Shown piece after piece: positions 56,181 through 64,000 of a stretch of 64,000 bases of DNA. Under the pieces are notes generated by a model. The model was not told the origin of the DNA and ran no database searches. It saw nothing but the letters and a program-made list of their open reading frames with translations. Location: positions 124,001 to 188,000 of the forward strand of contig NZ_JAARLY010000007.1 of assembly GCF_011759385.1 (NCBI RefSeq), written 5' to 3'. The DNA comes from Oleiagrimonas sp. C23AA (GTDB lineage Bacteria > Pseudomonadota > Gammaproteobacteria > Xanthomonadales > Rhodanobacteraceae). Each line of letters opens with the position of its first letter. The first letter of the stretch is position 1. The translations under genes and the position numbers were made by a program.

Positions 56181-58199
56181 GTGAAAAACGTGCAGAATTT
56201 CCGCAGCAAGGGTTTGTGTGTGGCACTGGCCATGGCGCTGACCGGCACCGCCGCGCCGGCGGCGATGGCAGCCAGCGCCGCGTCCGGGGCGCAGTCGATG
56301 GTGGCCGTTTCGCATGCCATGAAAATGCAGCGCGGCGACCAGGTGGTCGGCCAGGTCGACTTCAGTCAGCCGGTACACGTGGAAGTGGCGCTGAAGCTGC
56401 GCAATCGCTCGGCGCTGTCCAGCTTCATTGCCACCGCACGGGCGCCGATGTCGCCGCTGGTCAAGCGCAGCATCAGCGCAGCCAGTTTCCGCGCCCAGTA
56501 TGCGCCGACACTCGACAGCGCGCAGGCGGTGGCCGCGTTCCTGAAGGCCCAGGGCTTCACCAACGTGCATATTTCCGACAACCGCATGCTGGTATCCGGT
56601 GATGCCACCGCCGATGTGGCGCAGTCGGCGTTCCAGACCTCGTTCGTGAAGGTGCGTACCGCCAAGGGCCGCGTCGGTTATGCCAACAGCGCCGCCGCCC
56701 ATGTGCCGTCCTCGATCGCCGGCAACGTGCTTTCAGTGATCGGTTTGCAGAACGTGCATTACGCACACACCATGAATGTGGTTGCCTCGCAGGGCCTGCA
56801 CACCAACTCGGTGAGCGGCGTCAACCCGACCCAGTTCTCCTCGATCTACGGTGGCACCGGCGTCAGCACCGCGGCCGGCGTGCAGGTGGGCATCATCACC
56901 CAGGGCAGCCTGAGCCAGACCAAGCAGGATCTGAACACCTTCACCTCCAACAATGGCCTGCCCAGCGTTTCCACCAGCACCGTGACCATCAACGGCTCCT
57001 CGTCGGACACCAGCGGTGTGGGCGAGTGGAACCTGGACAGTCAGGACATCGTCGGCATGAGCGGTGGCCAGATCGGCGGGCTGATCTTCTACAACATCCC
57101 GACGCTGTCCAACTCCAATCTGACGGCCGCCTTCAACCGCGTGGTCTCGGACAACCAGACCAAGATCATCAATGTCTCGCTGGGCGAATGCGAAACCTAT
57201 GCGCAGCAGGATGGCTCGGCGGCAGCAGACGATCAGATCTTCCAGCAGGCCATCGCGCAGGGTCAGACGTTCTCGGTGTCCTCCGGCGATTCGGGAGCCG
57301 ACGAGTGCGGCGATGGGGGCACCACGCCCAGCTATCCGGCCAGCTCGCCGTATGTGGTGGCCGTCGGCGGCACCACGCTCAATCACTCCGGTTCCAGCTA
57401 CATCAGCGAGAGCACCTGGAGCGGCGGTGGCGGCAGCCCGAGCACGTTCGAGTCCAAGCCCAGCTGGCAGGACACCGTGTCCGGTTCCATGCGCGGCGTG
57501 CCGGACATCGCCTTCGACGCCGATCCCAACAGCGGCGCACAGGTCATCGTCAACGGCGCCACCCAGCAGATTGGCGGCACCAGCCTGGCGGCGCCGCTGT
57601 TCTCCGGTTCCTGGGCACGCCTGCTGGCATCGCATGGTGACAGCCTGGGCTTTGCTGGTCCGCATCTGTATCAGTTGCCATCATCGGTCTACCACGACGT
57701 GACCAGCGGCTCCAACGGTGGCTACTCGGCCTCGTCAGGCTGGGATTACGCCACCGGTTTCGGCAGCTTCGACCTCTCGGCGGTGGACCAGGCCATTGGC
57801 AACACCAGCGGTGGCGGCAGCACCGGTGGTGGCGGTACCGGCGGTGGCTCGAACAACAATGTGTTCACCAATAACACCAACTTCAACATTCCCGACCAGG
57901 GCAGCACCACCAGTTCCATCGCCGTGTCGGGCGAGTCGGGCAACGCGCCATCGGACCTGCAGGTGCATGTGCATATCGTGCACAGCTATCGCGGCGACCT
58001 GCGTATCACGCTGATCGCTCCCAGCGGAGCGTCGGCAGTGCTTAAGAGTCCGGACGGTTCGGACAGCGCCAGCGACGTGGATACCACCTACACGGTGGAT
58101 GCCTCCTCGGTCAGCGCCAATGGCACCTGGAAGCTCAAGGTGGACGATGTCTACGCCGGTGACACCGGCTATCTGGACTCCTGGAGCCTGACCTTCTAA
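56181..58199 (+). CDS. Secreted S53 family serine-carboxyl peptidase (kumamolisin/sedolisin type) with P domain
   Basis: 672 aa, GTG start. Signal peptide about 1-31; pro-kumamolisin activation domain about 35-195; catalytic domain about 205-540 with the Glu/Asp pair in GEWNLDSQDI and the serine in GGTSLAAP, plus SSGDSGADECG around the oxyanion Asp. A Gly/Ser-rich linker leads to a C-terminal P domain (about 558-672). S53 enzymes act best at acid pH, after release of the propeptide. A tandem secreted-protease locus with the M4 gene. Confidence 0.95.
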   Translation: MKNVQNFRSKGLCVALAMALTGTAAPAAMAASAASGAQSMVAVSHAMKMQRGDQVVGQVDFSQPVHVEVALKLRNRSALSSFIATARAPMSPLVKRSISAASFRAQYAPTLDSAQAVAAFLKAQGFTNVHISDNRMLVSGDATADVAQSAFQTSFVKVRTAKGRVGYANSAAAHVPSSIAGNVLSVIGLQNVHYAHTMNVVASQGLHTNSVSGVNPTQFSSIYGGTGVSTAAGVQVGIITQGSLSQTKQDLNTFTSNNGLPSVSTSTVTINGSSSDTSGVGEWNLDSQDIVGMSGGQIGGLIFYNIPTLSNSNLTAAFNRVVSDNQTKIINVSLGECETYAQQDGSAAADDQIFQQAIAQGQTFSVSSGDSGADECGDGGTTPSYPASSPYVVAVGGTTLNHSGSSYISESTWSGGGGSPSTFESKPSWQDTVSGSMRGVPDIAFDADPNSGAQVIVNGATQQIGGTSLAAPLFSGSWARLLASHGDSLGFAGPHLYQLPSSVYHDVTSGSNGGYSASSGWDYATGFGSFDLSAVDQAIGNTSGGGSTGGGGTGGGSNNNVFTNNTNFNIPDQGSTTSSIAVSGESGNAPSDLQVHVHIVHSYRGDLRITLIAPSGASAVLKSPDGSDSASDVDTTYTVDASSVSANGTWKLKVDDVYAGDTGYLDSWSLTF

Positions 58200-58239
58200 G
58201 GCGCCAGATTCCCTCCGCCTGGCGGGGGAACACGCAAGG

Positions 58240-58276
58240 AGAAGGCCCGGGCGCGTCAGCGACCGGGCCTTCTTTT
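58240..58276 (+). terminator. Terminator between the S53 gene and the convergent asparaginase-like gene
   Basis: AGAAGGCCCGG pairs perfectly with CCGGGCCTTCT around a 12-nt loop, followed by TTTGGG. Confidence 0.85.
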
Positions 58277-58299
58277 GGGATAGCGTGCCGTTTGTGCGT

Positions 58300-58797
58300 T
58301 CAGACGTCGGCAGGCAACGCCTCGAAACGGTTGGCGTCGCGGTTTTTGCGCACCTGCTTGGGATCCCACACACGGCCGTTCATGGCGATCCACACGCCGT
58401 CGGGCAGGGACTGCACCGCGCCGACTGCGCAGCCAACGTTGAAGACCGCATCCGAGCCCTGGAAACGGGCAGGGTTGAGCGCGCCGGTCAGCACGATGGT
58501 CTTGCCGGGGATGCCTTCGAGCACCTTGGCCGTTTCCACCATCGAGTCGGTACCGTGCGTGACCAGCACGTGGCGATGCGGCTGCGCCTCGATGGTGCGG
58601 CGGATCAGCTGGCGGTCCTCGTCGGTCAGGTCCAGGCTGTCCTTGCGCAGGATCGAGATGGTCTCGAAACGAAACGCCACGCCCAGTTGCGAGAGGATGT
58701 CGCCGATCTGCGGCGCGCCAATCTGATAGTCGGACTTGGCGTCGAAGTAGATTTTGTCGATGGTGCCGCCGGTGGTGACGATGGTCAGATGCTGCAT
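58300..58797 (-). CDS. Asparaginase-like single-domain protein
   Basis: 165 aa from the ATG at 58797. Only the N-terminal domain of L-asparaginase: LTIVTTGGTIDKIYFD with the catalytic Thr, and LVTHGTDSMVETAKVL with the second Thr-Asp pair. The C-terminal domain, which supplies dimer contacts and a Ser/Glu, is absent. Compact members of this type are known from databases as asparaginase-domain proteins; whether they hydrolyse asparagine is unclear. Confidence 0.85.
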   Translation of the reverse strand: MQHLTIVTTGGTIDKIYFDAKSDYQIGAPQIGDILSQLGVAFRFETISILRKDSLDLTDEDRQLIRRTIEAQPHRHVLVTHGTDSMVETAKVLEGIPGKTIVLTGALNPARFQGSDAVFNVGCAVGAVQSLPDGVWIAMNGRVWDPKQVRKNRDANRFEALPADV

Positions 58798-58829
58798 GGT
58801 CGTGGACAAGTTCCGCAAAAGTGAATGGG

Positions 58830-60488
58830 TCAGGGGCTGGCCAGCAGCTGCGCGTCATCGGCGCGGCCGGGCATCAGCCGGTTGATGCCGTGCGCCAGGA
58901 AACGCTCCAGCGCGGCGTGTTCGCGTCGGCCCGCGGCTTCGCCGGTGCCGTGCAGGTGCATCCAGTGTGCCTGCCGGGCCAGCAGGCAGGCCGCCGCCGT
59001 GCGCGCCAGGGTAAAGGCCAGCTCGCGTGCCAGCGCCTGGCTGCCCTGGGCATCGTCGGCGCCATGGGCCAGAAACGCATCGGCCTGATCCAGCGCCGCA
59101 TGCACCGCCTCGCGCGTGGCCGTGTGGCGCACGTCACCCAGCCAGTGCTCGCAGGCTTCGCGCAAGGGCACCAGACCGCTGCCCGCCAGGGCGCGTAGTG
59201 TATCCAGACTCAGCACGTTGGTGGTGCCTTCCCAGATGCAATACACCTGAGCGTCGCGCAGCAACTGTGGCAGGCCTGTGGTTTCGATGTAGCCGGCGCC
59301 GCCAAAACACTCCAGCGCTTCGGAGCACACCGAAACCGCCATCTTGCCGGTCCACAGCTTGGCCAGCGGCGTCAGCAGGCGCAGCAGCGGCGCTTGCTCG
59401 CTGGCACCTTGCTCGACCTGGCCGAGCAGGGCGGCCACTTCGAAGGTGAGCGCGAACGCGCCGTCGAACTCGGCCTGCATGCCGGCCAGGGTGTGCGCAT
59501 GGAGCGGTTGCTCGATGAGCGGGTGGCCGAAGGCCTTGCGGCGCTGCGCGTAGTCCTTGGCCAGGGCGATGGCGCTTGCCATCGATGCGCAGGCGCACAC
59601 CGCGTTCCAGGTGCGGGTGACGTTGAGCATCGGTGCCACCTGGCGCACGCCGTGGGCCAGCTCGCCCAGTGGTATGGCCGGCAGTCCGTCCAGATGAATT
59701 TCCGCGGTGGGCAGCTCGCGCGTGCCCAGCTTGTCCTTCAGCCGGTCAATGCGCAGTTCGCGCCAGCGTCCGTCTGCGTGCTTGGTTTCGACATAGAACA
59801 GCGCCAGCGCCCCGGCGCCATCGCCGGCGCCTTGCGGGCGTGCCAGCGCCAGGGCCGCCTCGCCGACCACCGCCGAGGTGAACCACTTGCGCCCATGCAG
59901 GCGCCATTGGCCGTCGGTATCCTGACGCGCCTGGGTTTCGCTGCGACCGACATCCGAGCCGCCGGCGGTTTCGGTCATCCACTGGCCGGAAAGCCAGAAA
60001 CTGCCTGGATCGATGGCAAGAAAGTGCGGCAGCGCACGCTCGATCAGCGCGGTGTTGCCCGAGGCCTTGATGGCGGTGGCGGCGCCGTCGGTCATCGCCA
60101 GCGGGCAGGTGTAGAACTGGCTGGCCACATGATAGACGTACACACGCAGAAACTGCTCCAGTCGGCCGTGGGCGCCGGCCCGCGCGTCGTGGCCGGCGGC
60201 CAGCACCTGATGCCGGCAGGTCAGCAGCGGGCCTTCCCGCCAGGCCGGGGTCAGTTCGATGCGGTCGATGCGCTGGCCCCAGGCGTCCCACTGCGTCAGC
60301 ACCGGCTCGCTACGGGTACTGTCCAGGCGCCGCTGCCAGGCCTCCTGGGCGTAGTCGCCAAGCGCCGTGAGGTCGGCTTCCAGCGCGGCGCGGCGCTCGG
60401 CCGGCACAGCGCGCGCCATCAGGTTCTGCAGCAGGCGGTCACTGCGGTACGGATGCGGCAGTTGCGGTGCGTCCTGTACAAAACCCAT
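58830..60488 (-). CDS. Acyl-CoA dehydrogenase family protein, AidB-like
   Basis: 552 aa, longer than ordinary acyl-CoA dehydrogenases and close to AidB. FLSGQWMTETAGGSDVGRSET is the AidB/ACAD FAD-binding segment, and CFGGAGYIETTGLPQLLRDAQVYCIWEGTTNVLSLD is the C-terminal flavin region. AidB is induced by alkylation damage in E. coli and binds DNA; a role in isovaleryl-CoA oxidation has been proposed. Full length. Confidence 0.9.
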   Translation of the reverse strand: MGFVQDAPQLPHPYRSDRLLQNLMARAVPAERRAALEADLTALGDYAQEAWQRRLDSTRSEPVLTQWDAWGQRIDRIELTPAWREGPLLTCRHQVLAAGHDARAGAHGRLEQFLRVYVYHVASQFYTCPLAMTDGAATAIKASGNTALIERALPHFLAIDPGSFWLSGQWMTETAGGSDVGRSETQARQDTDGQWRLHGRKWFTSAVVGEAALALARPQGAGDGAGALALFYVETKHADGRWRELRIDRLKDKLGTRELPTAEIHLDGLPAIPLGELAHGVRQVAPMLNVTRTWNAVCACASMASAIALAKDYAQRRKAFGHPLIEQPLHAHTLAGMQAEFDGAFALTFEVAALLGQVEQGASEQAPLLRLLTPLAKLWTGKMAVSVCSEALECFGGAGYIETTGLPQLLRDAQVYCIWEGTTNVLSLDTLRALAGSGLVPLREACEHWLGDVRHTATREAVHAALDQADAFLAHGADDAQGSQALARELAFTLARTAAACLLARQAHWMHLHGTGEAAGRREHAALERFLAHGINRLMPGRADDAQLLASP

Positions 60489-60565
60489 GGCATGACTCCG
60501 GCGTCGGGTAGGGCTCGATTATAGGTGCCGCAGCCGGCTCGCGCCGTGACGCATGCCGGCCGTAT

Positions 60566-62925
<2,360 letters not shown>

Positions 62926-62929
<4 letters not shown>

Positions 62930-63405
62930 AGCGTTTCACCGCCGTTCTGGCCCTGTTGCTGGCCGTGGGTGCCAGCGCGCCGGCGTTTGCCGGCAGCACC
63001 GATGCAGCCAAGCCCGAGCTCAGGACCACCACACTGGATGGCAAGGCGTTTGATCTGGCCAAGCACCGCGGCCATTACGTGGTGGTCAATTTCTGGGCCA
63101 CCTGGTGCCACCCGTGCATCCAGGAAATGCCGGATATTTCGCACTTTGTGGCCACGCACAGGAACGTCGATGCCATTGGCCTGGCTTACGAGTCGGCCCG
63201 CGTCGAGGACATCAAGACGTTTCTCAAGAAACACCCCGTCAGCTATCCGATCGCGCAGGTCGATGTCGTACATCCGCCGGCCGATTTTGCCGAGCCGCGT
63301 GGGTTGCCGACCACCTATGTGATCGCACCGGATGGCTCGATCGCCAAGAAGTTCGTCGGCCCGATCAAGATCGCTGACTTGAAGCACGCCATCGGGAGTC
63401 ACTGA
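62926..63405 (+). CDS. TlpA-like thioredoxin-fold protein, secreted
   Basis: 159 aa. Signal peptide (RFTAVLALLLAVGASAPAFA), then a redoxin fold with the active-site CxxC in WCHPC and the cis-Pro in GLPTTYVI. A periplasmic thiol-disulfide oxidoreductase of the TlpA/ResA kind; partner unknown. ATG overlaps the YihY stop. Confidence 0.92.
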
Positions 63406-63671
63406 TGGCGGCGGCACGATTTATGGTGGAAGGGCACGTGCAGGGCGTGTTCTTTCGAGCCCACACGCGCCAGCATGCGTGCCGGTTGGGCCTGACCGGC
63501 ATGGCACGCAATCTGGAGGACGGCCGGGTCCAAGTGATCGCCCACGGCGATGCGGCCGCCCTGGCTGAACTGGAACAATGCCTGCAACAAGGCTCGCCGC
63601 GCTCGCGCGTGGACCGGGTCACACGTCACCCTCACGATGGCGAGGCGCCGGACGATTTTGTTACCGCGTGA
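63405..63671 (+). CDS. acyP: Acylphosphatase
   Basis: 88 aa with VEGHVQGVFFRAHTRQHA (phosphate-binding loop and catalytic Arg) and GMARNLEDGRVQVIAHGD (catalytic Asn). It hydrolyses acyl phosphates. Its first base is the last base of the preceding stop codon. Confidence 0.94.
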   Translation: MAAARFMVEGHVQGVFFRAHTRQHACRLGLTGMARNLEDGRVQVIAHGDAAALAELEQCLQQGSPRSRVDRVTRHPHDGEAPDDFVTA

Positions 63672-63695
63672 GCGGGCGCGCGCCGCTGACCGCGG

Positions 63696-64000
63696 TCAGG
63701 CGTTGGCGGTCAGCGATTTGAGCTGGTCGGCCTGATCCTCGCGGGTCAGCGTATCGATCAGCTCGTCCAAGTCGCCGGCCAGGGTCTCGGGCAGCCGATA
63801 CAGCGTCAGGTTGACGCGATGGTCGGTGATGCGCCCCTGCGGGAAGTTGTAGGTGCGGATGCGCTGGCTGCGGTCGCCCGAGCCCACCTGCATGCGCCGC
63901 GACTCCGCTTCGGCGGCCGCCTGCTTGGCGCGCTCGGCGTCCAGCAGCTGCGCCTTCAGGCGCTTCATGGCCTTGTCGCGGTTGGCATGCTGCGAGCGCT
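63696..64000 (-). CDS. prfA: Peptide chain release factor 1 (C-terminal part; start outside window)
   Basis: The visible 101 residues include [31 protein letters not shown], the conserved domain 4 block after the GGQ motif of RF1. The frame runs off the right edge, so the GGQ and PxT motifs are outside. RF1 reads UAA and UAG. Confidence 0.94.
   Translation of the reverse strand, partial: RSQHANRDKAMKRLKAQLLDAERAKQAAAEAESRRMQVGSGDRSQRIRTYNFPQGRITDHRVNLTLYRLPETLAGDLDELIDTLTREDQADQLKSLTANA

Overview
The window is high-GC chromosomal DNA from a gammaproteobacterium of the Xanthomonadales type, most likely Rhodanobacteraceae (Dyella/Rhodanobacter/Luteibacter-like). Reasons: the kdsD-kdsC-lptC-lptA-lptB-rpoN-hpf block beside ibaG-murA; HPr kinase with RapZ, HPr, EI and a mannose-type EIIA in one PTS cluster; the purM-purN-DUF3108 set divergent from DUF2066-PerM-hda; and secreted M4 and S53 peptidases with C-terminal P domains. 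The genus is inferred from gene content, not from a search.

Layout. 1-2.7 kb: end of tsaB, a YeiH-type exporter and its divergent LysR regulator. 2.8-7.1 kb: a permease-less regulatory PTS (EI, HPr, EIIA, RapZ, HPr kinase), all on the minus strand. 7.3-13.1 kb: hpf, rpoN and the LPS transport and Kdo precursor genes. 13.3-32.1 kb: housekeeping genes (ibaG, murA, purN/purM, hda, suhB, trmJ, DUF47/Pit phosphate transport, an alkyltransferase-like protein, recQ, an MFS carrier). 39.3-53.1 kb: yggX-mutY-AsmA-ftsY, rsmD-coaD, a ferredoxin, a metallo-hydrolase, a Nudix-exonuclease-nitroreductase-cytidine deaminase run, a sigma factor operon and sufT. 53.5-58.2 kb: two large secreted peptidases. 58.3-64 kb: asparaginase-like, AidB-like, WrbA, YihY, TlpA-like, acylphosphatase and the end of prfA.

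The accessory part is a roughly 6.8 kb integrated element in the tRNA-Phe(GAA) gene, bounded by 95-bp direct repeats (32296-32390 and 39064-39158, one mismatch). It carries an AlpA-type regulator next to the tRNA, a degenerate HNH-like protein, a ParB-like protein coupled to a small ribbon-helix-helix protein, a tyrosine integrase, two very small genes, and an AT-richer two-gene cargo. The first cargo gene encodes a 395-aa protein with a histone-H1-like Lys/Ala tail, a probable winged-helix region and a C-terminal TIR-like nucleotide-binding domain. That protein, possibly with its unrecognised 192-aa neighbour, is the best candidate here for an undescribed (probably anti-phage) system. The element also has a cluster of TGTC...GACA palindromes and a degenerate repeat family flanking the ParB/RHH pair.

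No rRNA operon, CRISPR array or insertion sequence was seen.
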